Notes under the pieces: model-generated | Databases searched by the model: none | What the model saw: only the letters and a program-made list of their open reading frames with translations | What the model was told of the DNA's origin: nothing | In this document: in pieces, positions 17,313 to 25,958 of the stretch | Numbering within the stretch: position 1 is the stretch's first letter | Layout: every line of letters begins with the position of its first letter | Origin: an uncultured Eubacterium sp. | GTDB taxonomy: Bacteria; Bacillota; Clostridia; Lachnospirales; Lachnospiraceae | Length of the DNA stretch: 64,000 nucleotides | Assembly (NCBI GenBank): GCA_904420085.1 | Contig: CAJFUA010000072.1 | Location: 1 to 64,000, forward strand | Reading direction: 5' to 3' | Made by a program: the position numbers and the translations under genes

Positions 17313-19442
17313 ATGAGCGTACAGAAGAAAATTTCAAGGCACATCATATCTGTAATGATGACCGTTGTCATGATGATCGGATTATGTGCAGGTTTTTCTA
17401 TACAGGAGATAAAAGCAGACAGTGCTTTCGAAACCAGCATCAGCGGGTTTCCGGACAGTTATAAGCCGTACTTAAGAGCGTTACATGCCAAATATCCTAA
17501 TTGGAAATTTGTTCCGTATAACACCGGAATTAAATTTTCGACAGCGGTAAATAACGAATCCAAGTATGACAGAAGTCTGATTGAAAATAGTTTCAGTAAG
17601 TTTTTAAAATCCACGGCAACCGGTGATTATAATTCGAAAACGGGAACTTATATTGCAAAAGATGGTGCAAGCTGGGTTACGGCATCTAAAAATGCGGTTG
17701 CATATTTTATGGATCCAAGAAATTTTCTGAATGAAAAACATATTTATATGTTTGAAAAATTGTCCTATGACGCTGCAAATCAGACGCAGGCAGGCGTGGA
17801 AGCTATCTTGGACAATACCTTTATGCATAATGTCAATATGGGGTATATCACGACCGGAGGCAAGTACAAAACAACAGACACAAAGTATTCAGCAAAAATA
17901 ATGGAGGCCGCACAGAAAAGTAAAGTAAGCGCCTATTATCTTGCGTCGAAAATTATTCAGGAAGTGGGCTCGGCAAAACATGCAAAATATGCGGGAATGG
18001 GAGCCGGTGGCAGTGTCAACGGCCAATATTCCAAAAAATATACCGGTATTTATAATTTTTATAATATTGGAGCCTACAGCAGCGCCGATCCGATTTCCAA
18101 CGGACTTAAGTGGGCCAGTTCAGGGACTACATATAACAGACCCTGGACAGGACCGGGAAAATCCATTATCGGAGGAGCATCTTATATTGGCGAAACATAT
18201 ATTAATTGCGGACAGGATACGGCATATTATCAGAGGTTCAATGTGAATAAAAACTCAACTTATGGTCTGTATCAGCATCAGTATATGACAAATATATATG
18301 GGGCAGCATCAGAAGCAGCTCTTACAAGTGATGCATATGATGAGATGGGAATTTCGAAACTGGCAAAAACTTTTGTGATTCCGGTGTATACAAGCATGCC
18401 TTCACAGACTGCCACAATTACACTGGGAAATAAAACAAAAACCGGTTCCGTGATTTCCAATGTAAATCTGAGGAAAGGTCCCAGCACGGAATACAACACT
18501 CTGACTACATTAAGCAAAGGTGATCAGGTAACGATATTGAAGGGTGTTGTAACGGATATGGATTTCTGTCTGACATGGCTGAACAATCCGTACTGGTATC
18601 AGATAAAGGTTACAAAAGACGGGAAGTCTTATACGGGATATGTATCGGCTTCTTATGTGACACAGAATAAAGAATTGGAATTGGTAAAAGGTTTAAAAAC
18701 GAAACTGGCTCTCACAAACAGTTCCAAGCAGACCGTTTACTATGTATCGGACAACCCGGGGGTGGCAACGGTGGATTCTTCCGGCAATGTAACAGGAGTG
18801 AAAGCCGGAACTACGACGATTCGGGCATACACGGCAGGCGGAAGTATGAGTTCCGTAACGGTGCAGATTAAGAAGTCTTATGTACCGGACAGACCGGTTG
18901 TTACCGCAAAGTCCAGAAATTATAATTCCATAAAAATCAGTTGGACCAAAGAAACCGGCATTTCCGGATATTATTTATATAAGAAAAATGCCGCAGGCAG
19001 ATATAAAATGATGGCAAAACTGAGCGGAACTACCTTTAGTTATATTGATAAAAAACTGACTACAGGAAAGTCTTACGGTTATAAAGTAAAAGCATACAGA
19101 ATTGTGAGTGGAAAGAAATATAAAAGCCAGAGGTCGAAGCCGGTCAGTGCAAAACCGGTTCCGGGGAAACCGAAAAAACCTGTGATTAAGAAAGGAAAGA
19201 ACAGCTTAAAGGTTTCATGGAATCAGGTAAAAGGCGCTAAAGGATATGTTGTATACAGGCGTACAGGAAAAAAGGGGAAGTACAGGAAAATTTCAACACG
19301 AAAGGGGAAAACTACGGTAACATTCAGAGACAAAAAAGTGGCGGCAGGAACAACATATTATTATAAGGTGGCTGCATACAGAAGGTCGATGAAAAAAAGA
19401 ATATATGGGAAAAAATCAACCGGGACTCATTTGGAGATTTAA
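17313..19442 (+). CDS. Secreted N-acetylglucosaminidase with SH3, Ig-like and two FN3 domains
   Basis: A signal peptide (about 1-36) leads into a glucosaminidase domain (about 45-350) of the LytB/LytG-like, GH73-related type. ASKIIQEVGSAKHAKY carries the likely catalytic glutamate, and the later YNFYNIGAY matches the usual NxFNIGA-type segment. A bacterial SH3 domain follows (about 372-450, NVNLRKGPSTEYNTL), then a BIG2-like Ig domain (about 455-525), then two basic fibronectin type III repeats (about 528-618 and 622-709). The protein should act in the cell wall, cleaving glycan strands during growth or separation. AAGGAGG lies just upstream and only nine bases separate it from the topoisomerase gene. 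Confidence 0.9.
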   Translation: MSVQKKISRHIISVMMTVVMMIGLCAGFSIQEIKADSAFETSISGFPDSYKPYLRALHAKYPNWKFVPYNTGIKFSTAVNNESKYDRSLIENSFSKFLKSTATGDYNSKTGTYIAKDGASWVTASKNAVAYFMDPRNFLNEKHIYMFEKLSYDAANQTQAGVEAILDNTFMHNVNMGYITTGGKYKTTDTKYSAKIMEAAQKSKVSAYYLASKIIQEVGSAKHAKYAGMGAGGSVNGQYSKKYTGIYNFYNIGAYSSADPISNGLKWASSGTTYNRPWTGPGKSIIGGASYIGETYINCGQDTAYYQRFNVNKNSTYGLYQHQYMTNIYGAASEAALTSDAYDEMGISKLAKTFVIPVYTSMPSQTATITLGNKTKTGSVISNVNLRKGPSTEYNTLTTLSKGDQVTILKGVVTDMDFCLTWLNNPYWYQIKVTKDGKSYTGYVSASYVTQNKELELVKGLKTKLALTNSSKQTVYYVSDNPGVATVDSSGNVTGVKAGTTTIRAYTAGGSMSSVTVQIKKSYVPDRPVVTAKSRNYNSIKISWTKETGISGYYLYKKNAAGRYKMMAKLSGTTFSYIDKKLTTGKSYGYKVKAYRIVSGKKYKSQRSKPVSAKPVPGKPKKPVIKKGKNSLKVSWNQVKGAKGYVVYRRTGKKGKYRKISTRKGKTTVTFRDKKVAAGTTYYYKVAAYRRSMKKRIYGKKSTGTHLEI

Positions 19443-19477
19443 GATGCTTTGTATGAGCAGAGGGTTTAGGAGACAAT

Positions 19478-20263
19478 ATGATTAATTTTATTGTATGTGG
19501 ATTAGAAGATATATTGATTCGTAAAGGGGTCAGGGAAATAGAAGACGATACGATAGACATGATTGCACAATTATTGGAAAATAATGTCAGATTTGCCGTG
19601 GCAACGGGATTGAATTATGATTCTGTGAAACCCTTATTTGGAAAAGTGCAAAACGCCATCATTTATATTTGTAATGATGGCGGCACGATTATTTATGAGG
19701 ATAAGGTTATCAGCAAAACAGACATAGACAGGCTGGTCTGTATGGATGTGATTGCAGAAATGGAGAAAGAACCTTTTGTAAATGACATTCGGTTAGTATT
19801 TTCTACAGAGAGGGAAGCGGTTGTTTCTGACGACAATCAGGAGATTATGAATGCTCTGAAGGAAGCAGGAATAACTGCCAGAACAGTAGAAAATTTAAGA
19901 ACGGTATATGGTGATGTAACGAAGATAACGCTCTGGTCTCGAAAAGGTTTTGACGAAAAAACATATGAGTACATATATACAAAATGGGCCGGAAAAGTAA
20001 ATGTGGACATTTCAAATCCAAATCAGGCATTTATTACCGGACCGTATGTAACCAAGGGAACGGCCATTGCGCTGGTTCAGCACGTATTTGATATTTCGGA
20101 AGAAGATACGGTGGTATTTGGTGCCGGTTACAGTGATATTTCCATGTTTGAACATGGTGTTTACAATTATGCCATGCAGTGGGCAGATACACAGGTTAAG
20201 CATGCGGCAAAGCATATTGCCGAAAACGTCAATACTATTTTGGAAGATGTTATGAGAATGTAA
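19478..20263 (+). CDS. HAD-superfamily (Cof-like) protein lacking the nucleophile aspartate
   Basis: This 261-residue protein has the length and layout of Cof-type IIB HAD phosphatases. However, motif I, normally FDLDGTL, reads CGLEDIL, which removes both the nucleophile and the acid/base aspartate. Motif II (VATGLNYDS) and the motif III lysine (TKGTAIALV) remain. Motif IV, normally GDGxND, is GAGYSD, so one of two metal-binding acids is lost. The fold is probably intact but phosphatase activity is doubtful. It may be a binding or regulatory protein. It lies between the glucosaminidase and the PpiC-like lipoprotein in a co-directional run. Confidence 0.8.
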   Translation: MINFIVCGLEDILIRKGVREIEDDTIDMIAQLLENNVRFAVATGLNYDSVKPLFGKVQNAIIYICNDGGTIIYEDKVISKTDIDRLVCMDVIAEMEKEPFVNDIRLVFSTEREAVVSDDNQEIMNALKEAGITARTVENLRTVYGDVTKITLWSRKGFDEKTYEYIYTKWAGKVNVDISNPNQAFITGPYVTKGTAIALVQHVFDISEEDTVVFGAGYSDISMFEHGVYNYAMQWADTQVKHAAKHIAENVNTILEDVMRM

Positions 20264-20275
20264 GTTGGAGGAGCT

Positions 20276-21304
20276 ATGAGGCGGAGAAACAGGAAAAAGA
20301 TAGCAGCATTAGGAATGATAGGAATCATGAGCATGGCTATGTTTACAGGATGTAAAGTAAAGAGCGATACACCGATTCTCGGGAAAATACTAGGTCTCAA
20401 CAGTGACGAGATATTTCAGATAGACAGCCTGACCTGCTCGGATGATGAATATAAAATGGTATTTATGAATTATGTAAATAAATACAAGAAAGACTTTGGG
20501 GGAAAAATAAACTGGGATGCCATGGCAGATGAAGAAACCACTTTGAGACAAGTGATTATGGAAAGAGTGAAAGAGGATATTACTGTCAAATATGCACTTT
20601 CCGCCATGGCAGAAACAGAAAGAGTGAAACTTGACAAAGATGACATGGATATAATTAACAGTGCCACGGATGAGTATTACCAGTCATTAAGCGATGAGGA
20701 AAAAGAATATCTGAATTCGGATATTGACGTTCCAGCCAAAGTATACAGTAATTATTATCTGGCAGATAAGGTGTACAACCAAGTCACGGAATCGGTTGGA
20801 GAAGATGTGAGTGAAGAAGATGCCAGAGTGATTCAGATACAGTATATTAAAATGTCTGTGGGTAAAAATTCAGAATCTGAAATTAAATCCCGGTTAAAGT
20901 CACTGGCAAAAGCGGTCAATGCCAATAAAAAAGATTTTGCACAGGAAGCAAAGCAGTTAAGCGAAGACAGTTCCATTGAAAGAACTATAAAGAAAAATGA
21001 GGCAAAGACAAAACTGGAGATAGAAGCTTTTAACGTAAGTAAAGGGAAAGTCAGCGAAGTAATACAGGATGGAAATGACTATTATCTGATTTACTGTATC
21101 GACAATTATTTAAAAGATGAAACAACAGCCAATAAAGAGGAAATGATAGAACAGCAGAAGGATGCCGTATTTAAGAAAGCATATGATGCGTTCCTCAAAG
21201 ATGTGGATTACGATTTTAATACTTCAGAATGGGAAGATATTGTACCAGAAGATGTGGAAGATATGGACAGCAGCAATTTCCTTGAAATTTATAATAATAT
21301 GTAG
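20276..21304 (+). CDS. Lipoprotein with PpiC/SurA-like peptidyl-prolyl isomerase domain
   Basis: The N-terminus has a basic stretch, a hydrophobic core and a lipobox MFTGC, giving a membrane-anchored lipoprotein with mature Cys near residue 26. The 342-residue protein is highly charged and helical, with a parvulin-like segment after about residue 180 (ARVIQIQYIKMSV ... DFAQEAKQLSED ... GKVSEVIQDGNDYYLIYCID), as in PrsA/SurA foldases that help exported proteins fold. It follows the HAD-like gene by 12 bases with GGAGG before the ATG. Overall identity to PrsA is likely low, so isomerase activity is unproven. Confidence 0.8.
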   Translation: MRRRNRKKIAALGMIGIMSMAMFTGCKVKSDTPILGKILGLNSDEIFQIDSLTCSDDEYKMVFMNYVNKYKKDFGGKINWDAMADEETTLRQVIMERVKEDITVKYALSAMAETERVKLDKDDMDIINSATDEYYQSLSDEEKEYLNSDIDVPAKVYSNYYLADKVYNQVTESVGEDVSEEDARVIQIQYIKMSVGKNSESEIKSRLKSLAKAVNANKKDFAQEAKQLSEDSSIERTIKKNEAKTKLEIEAFNVSKGKVSEVIQDGNDYYLIYCIDNYLKDETTANKEEMIEQQKDAVFKKAYDAFLKDVDYDFNTSEWEDIVPEDVEDMDSSNFLEIYNNM

Positions 21305-21321
21305 CGAACAAGGAGGTATAT

Positions 21322-22244
21322 ATGTTTTCTTTGTTACTAGCAGCGCCTACTGGATGTTGTGTCTCTGGGCTGTGCCATACGGTTTGGGTGCAGGCGCAGT
21401 GGATGCCGCATTAAATAATTATGTTGCCCTTCATTATTCTTCCAGACAGATGAGCTGGCTGCATGCCTTTTGGGGAGTGGGCGTAACAATAAGCCCTTAT
21501 ATTATGAGTTTTTGCCTTTCAAGAGAATACGGATGGGAAAATGGATATCGCAGTGTGGCAGTGATTCAGACAGTGCTTGTAGTCATACTGGTGGTAACGC
21601 TTCCGCTGTGGAAAAAGGCGGGACAGAAAAGAGTAGAAACGGAGGAAGTGATTCCAAAAGTTCTAAGTATTCCTCAAATTTTGAAAATAAAAGGTGTACC
21701 TTTTGTTCTGATTGCCTTTTGGGTATATTGTGCATTGGAGTGGACTGCAGGATTGTGGGCAAGCAGTTATATGGTAGATTATCGGGGAGTAAGCGTGGAA
21801 ACAGCGGCAGGATTTGTGGCAGTTTACTATCTGGGAATTACCATAGGAAGAGTTCTGACCGGATTTGTTGCCGATAAGTTGGGAGACAAACAGATGATTC
21901 GAATCGGTATCCTGATTATGGCAGTGGGCGTCATGATGATTATACTTCCTTTTCACTCGACTATGCCGGCTCTTTTTGGTCTGATTACTATCGGACTGGG
22001 CTCAGCGCCGGTGTATCCGTGTATTATTCATGCTACGCCTTCTAATTTCGGCAGGGAAAATTCCCAGTCACTGGTAGGAATACAAATGGCATCAGCATAC
22101 ATAGGAACAACTTTTATGCCGCCGGTATTTGGATTGATTGCCCAGCATGTCAGTGTGGCAGTCTATCCGTTTTATCTAGGAATCCTTGTAATCATAATGT
22201 TTGCCATGACAGAGATTCTTAACAGGAAGGTCAAAGAAAAATAA
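21322..22244 (+). pseudogene. MFS transporter with out-of-frame 5' internal deletion
   Basis: AAGGAGGTATATATG begins a frame reading MFSLLLAA, which looks like an authentic MFS N-terminus, but that frame stops after 30 codons. The rest of the transporter reads in another frame from SSAYWMLCLWAVPYGLGAG (about 21341) to RKVKEK. That body has eight to nine membrane segments and MFS features (WLHAFWGVG, GRVLTGFVADKLGD). Compared with MFS proteins of about 390-400 residues it lacks roughly 85-95 residues, about the first three helices. The simplest reading is an internal deletion joining codons 7-8 to the later segment. A short product from an internal ATG is possible but unlikely to transport. 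The track ORF 21162-22244 reads through the upstream gene and is not a real start. Confidence 0.75.
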
Positions 22245-22276
22245 AACTTGCATCAGCCAATGCTGATGTAAGTTTT
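22243..22276 (+). terminator. Intrinsic terminator after the MFS remnant
   Basis: AAAACTTGCATCAGC pairs with GCTGATGTAAGTTTT around a CAAT loop, with one G-U pair, then TATTTT. It closes the 11.8-22.2 kb run. Confidence 0.9.
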
Positions 22277-22346
22277 ATTTTCTGAAACATTTTATAACAT
22301 CTTCTATATAAATTTTATTTTATTTCAAATATGTCGATATTATATA

Positions 22347-25010
22347 TTATTTCTTTTGTGGCTTTTTCGCGGATAGTATCAATGCTTTGATATTGTCTTG
22401 AAATACCAGTGCCAGAAACGCCAGCAGGCAGATGACACTGATTGCAATACCTGCTCCCAGACCTTGAGGGGTGTATTTAAAGGTTATTTCATGTTCTCCG
22501 GCTTCTACCAATACACCACTTAATGCGCCACCACAGATTGGGGTAATGGCTGATTTGTTTCCGTCAATGTAGACATCCCATCCTTTATCGTAAGGAATGG
22601 ATGTATACATAATTCCCTGTTCATCAGCGTTTACGGTACCGGTAATCTCTGTATCGCTGTGTTCGGAAACGGTATAAGGATTTGCGTTCAGCAGAGCAAA
22701 ATCTTCATTCCATGCTTCTGTGTCAAAAGCATAAGCATAGCAGGCAGAAATAGCCTGTCCGTCTCCGGCGGTAACGGTAATGGTAGAACCTGCGGTTACA
22801 TTTCCTAAATGGCAAATGTAATTCTGATTGGTGGAAGAAAAGGTTTTGGTTGTGCTTCCCGTAGCAGTACCATCGCTTCCTCCCACAATTTCGCCGTTTG
22901 TTACAGTGGCTGTAAGATTTTCGGCAGACGTCGTACAGTAGAAGTACACATCAAATACTTCCGGATTGTCGCCGGAAGAAGTGTTGTTATAAGCGGCGCT
23001 GAATGTTCCCACCGCAGATGATTTCAGTTGGTGGAAAATATTTTTGCCCCCGTCTACAGCGGTTCGGACAAAATTATTTTGGGTAACAAAAGGATCACCT
23101 GTTGTTCTGTCCCAGGCTCCGTCTGCGGATGTATTCATCATAAATCCCAGTGGAAGGGTATTGTTATATTTATATAAATTTAATGTACTCTGCCCGTTGG
23201 TCAACTGGTAGGTTTCCTGTCCGGCAAGCGTCATATTGTTCGGAAGAGAACAGGAACCGGTTGTATATTCATATCTGATGGAAAACAGGGCTGCAGTAAG
23301 AGGCGTATGTCCGTAATAGGAATAAGCGTTAAACGAAGTCTGTAATCCAATTGTATCATAATAATCCTGCATTGCGGCAGAAGCGACCGATGAAAACGTG
23401 GAGATGCTGTCATATCCGAAACGGGCGCCGTCATTTCTGGTTGCATGGGATTCGCCCTCCGTCCGATAGAAGTTTACACCTTCTGATTTTGCCATCTGTT
23501 CGGCGGTATCGTTTAATTTCTCATAGGCATTTACAGCCTCATAGTAACCGCTTCGGGATGAAGTGCTTGGAATGCCGGTAACGCACATATTTAGAGTAAG
23601 TTCACAAAATACCAGTAGTACAAGCGAATAGGTGAAAAATGCTTTCATATCTCGATATTTCCGGTAACAGAAAAACAGAAATACATATAATGCGATAAAG
23701 GCAACACTAATGTATATAATCTTAATCATGCTGGTATCAATGTCCAAGTCAGAGAAAAATTCGGCATCTTTAAACAGTTCTTCCAATACCAGAATCAGTC
23801 CCACGGAAGCGCTGGCAGAACCTATGATGTGTACCGGTTTGAATTCACGGATATGAAGAAATGCTTCATAAGCCATGGTTACAATCAGGAAAATGTATAA
23901 AAATGATTCCCTGCATGGAAGAGAATTTGGAAAATGCAGTCCGTGCCAGATGTAATTAGGAATATTAAAACTGAAACTTAACAGCATAATCACGGCAATG
24001 ACTGTTTTTCCGATACGCTCTTTTATGCTGATTTTTTTACATAACCAGAAGAGCGGAATTAAAATAAACACGGCAACCGTACAGTAAATATTCGGGTCGT
24101 GCGGGTATTTCAAATCAGCTACCGGAATACAGATGAGCGACCTGAAAATCATGTATAAAATGGAAAAGTATTTCTCCAGAGATTCAGGAAATGATGTATC
24201 CGCCGATTTTGTCATCAGCATATTATAATATTCCGGAAGGATGACACATGCAGCCAGACCTCCGCCTAAAACAGAGTAGATGGCAAAATCTTTAAATGCC
24301 AATAGTCTTGCTTTTAACTGCCCTATGTTGGAATCAAAATCTGAAACGCAAAGTAAATATATAAAATAAATAACGCTGTAAATACACAACATGATACCGA
24401 TATAGTAGTTGGAAAAGATACCTAATGCCAGTGCAATACAGTACATTTTATATCTTTTTTCATTGACCAGCCGTTCCAGACCAAGAATGATAAAAGGAAG
24501 CAGCCACATACAGTCAAGCCACATAATATTCCAACTGAATGCGGCGAAATATGCCGACAAAGCATAAAGCATACCAAAAATGACGGCATTGACATTTTTG
24601 CAATGAAATCTTTTGGTAAGATAATAGGTAGTGGCAAAACCGGAAAGTCCCATTTTCAGTACGATTGAGAAACTTACAAAGTCAGCCATATTTCCGGGCC
24701 AGATAATTGTAAGTAAATTTAACGGGCTTGCCAGATAGTAGGCAGCAATGGCTACAAAGTTCATACCGGCACCGATTTCCCAGGTATAAAAAAGACTTCC
24801 CTCACCACGTAATTTTTCCTGCAAAATTTCAAGGTATGGTGTGTACTGGTGATAGCAGTCGCTTCTAAGATACATCTGGTCGCCGAATGGAAACACGCCC
24901 TTAATCATGTATACCACGACCATCGAAATGACAGGCAGGATAAAAGCTAAAAGATAAAACTTGTTATCACTGCACCATGCTGAGAATGAAAAATTCTTAT
25001 TTTTCTTCAT
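22347..25010 (-). CDS. YfhO-family membrane glycosyltransferase-like protein
   Basis: This 887-residue integral membrane protein has a dozen or more hydrophobic segments. Its N-terminal signature (GDQMYLRSDCYHQYTPYLEILQEKL, with WEIGAGMNF) is typical of YfhO. A large extracytoplasmic region (about 490-850) precedes a final membrane helix. In Bacillus, YfhO is a GT-C type enzyme that transfers a lipid-linked sugar onto lipoteichoic acid, working with a CsbB-type synthase and a GtrA-type flippase. A GtrA gene sits immediately upstream with overlapping ATGA, supporting that role. No CsbB-type glycosyltransferase lies within the window. Confidence 0.9.
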   Translation of the reverse strand: MKKNKNFSFSAWCSDNKFYLLAFILPVISMVVVYMIKGVFPFGDQMYLRSDCYHQYTPYLEILQEKLRGEGSLFYTWEIGAGMNFVAIAAYYLASPLNLLTIIWPGNMADFVSFSIVLKMGLSGFATTYYLTKRFHCKNVNAVIFGMLYALSAYFAAFSWNIMWLDCMWLLPFIILGLERLVNEKRYKMYCIALALGIFSNYYIGIMLCIYSVIYFIYLLCVSDFDSNIGQLKARLLAFKDFAIYSVLGGGLAACVILPEYYNMLMTKSADTSFPESLEKYFSILYMIFRSLICIPVADLKYPHDPNIYCTVAVFILIPLFWLCKKISIKERIGKTVIAVIMLLSFSFNIPNYIWHGLHFPNSLPCRESFLYIFLIVTMAYEAFLHIREFKPVHIIGSASASVGLILVLEELFKDAEFFSDLDIDTSMIKIIYISVAFIALYVFLFFCYRKYRDMKAFFTYSLVLLVFCELTLNMCVTGIPSTSSRSGYYEAVNAYEKLNDTAEQMAKSEGVNFYRTEGESHATRNDGARFGYDSISTFSSVASAAMQDYYDTIGLQTSFNAYSYYGHTPLTAALFSIRYEYTTGSCSLPNNMTLAGQETYQLTNGQSTLNLYKYNNTLPLGFMMNTSADGAWDRTTGDPFVTQNNFVRTAVDGGKNIFHQLKSSAVGTFSAAYNNTSSGDNPEVFDVYFYCTTSAENLTATVTNGEIVGGSDGTATGSTTKTFSSTNQNYICHLGNVTAGSTITVTAGDGQAISACYAYAFDTEAWNEDFALLNANPYTVSEHSDTEITGTVNADEQGIMYTSIPYDKGWDVYIDGNKSAITPICGGALSGVLVEAGEHEITFKYTPQGLGAGIAISVICLLAFLALVFQDNIKALILSAKKPQKK

Positions 25011-25486
25011 TTTTGAGTCCCCTTCCTCTGGTTAAAAATTAATAATTTGCTAAGAATATAGTTCAAAATAACCGTTAAAACCATTGCCAATACTTTTGCA
25101 ATATATGGGTTTCCATCTACAAGTTTTGAGATGAGCAATATGACTTCCGTCATAATCAATGTGAAAAAGCGTACATTGGCAAATTTTAAAAATTCCTGTA
25201 ATACATCCCAAAAACCATGGGTTTTACTTTTAAACACCCAAAGTTTGTTGGTAATGTAAGCAAAGACAGCCGCACAAATGGTGGAGATAATATTGGATAT
25301 TAACTCATCGCAGCCTATGGCTGTAAGGCTGGAAAAAATGGTATAATCCACAAGGGATGTTCCAATACCAAAAAATACGTAAGACATCATTTCGTAACTG
25401 ATGAGTCCGTAGATTAGTGTCCGTATATTGTTATTCGTGAAATGCCTTAACAAAAATTCCCGTATTCTGATAATCATATCCTTCAT
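25007..25486 (-). CDS. GtrA-family membrane protein (lipid-linked sugar flippase candidate)
   Basis: The 159-residue protein has four hydrophobic segments and the GtrA-type arrangement (GIGTSLVDYTIFSSL ... YITNKLWVFKS ... NYILSKLLIFNQR). The repeated K-L-x-[IV]-F ends of helices are characteristic. GtrA proteins help move undecaprenyl-phosphate sugars across the membrane. Its stop overlaps the YfhO start by four bases, so the two are translationally coupled. The start has GGAGATAAATT upstream. Confidence 0.9.
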   Translation of the reverse strand: MKDMIIRIREFLLRHFTNNNIRTLIYGLISYEMMSYVFFGIGTSLVDYTIFSSLTAIGCDELISNIISTICAAVFAYITNKLWVFKSKTHGFWDVLQEFLKFANVRFFTLIMTEVILLISKLVDGNPYIAKVLAMVLTVILNYILSKLLIFNQRKGTQK

Positions 25487-25958
25487 AATTTATCTCCTGA
25501 TTAGCGCTAAGCGTAGTGGAATTTTGCATCTAGCAAGTATAAATATAATTTGTACATATATTGAAGAAATTATAAATGTACATAATCTATATAATTTTAC
25601 TATAAAATGGAAATGGTGTAAAGAAAAGGTTATGGAGTAATTGTGTGTTAGTAGCAGGAACAATTGGCAAGGTTGCTAAGGTATCATAGAGCTGGGGTTA
25701 AAAGGTTATTGAGTGGTAATTGACGCAGCAATATTTCAGTCATCAACATCTATATTTAGGTAATATAGAAAATGAGAGTGAATTACATATTAATTTCTGT
25801 CATTTTTTGCTAAAAGACATTTAAAGATACCTATATAAAATAGGATAAGTATGATATATTAAAAGTAATATAATATAGCATATTCATGCGGGTACGCCAT
25901 ATTATGTTATTGTAATAAGTTTGTCGTATTAAACGACATGGAGGGAAAGGAGAAAAAT
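25487..25958. other. AT-rich intergenic region between divergent gtrA-like and LRR genes
   Basis: About 470 bases with no credible gene. AT content is clearly higher than around it. A small hairpin TGTCGT/ACGACA lies at 25922-25938, just before the LRR gene, and a weak inverted repeat ATAATATAGC/GCCATATTAT lies near 25870-25905. Promoters for both flanking genes are expected here, but I could not settle on one -35/-10 pair. Confidence 0.5.
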
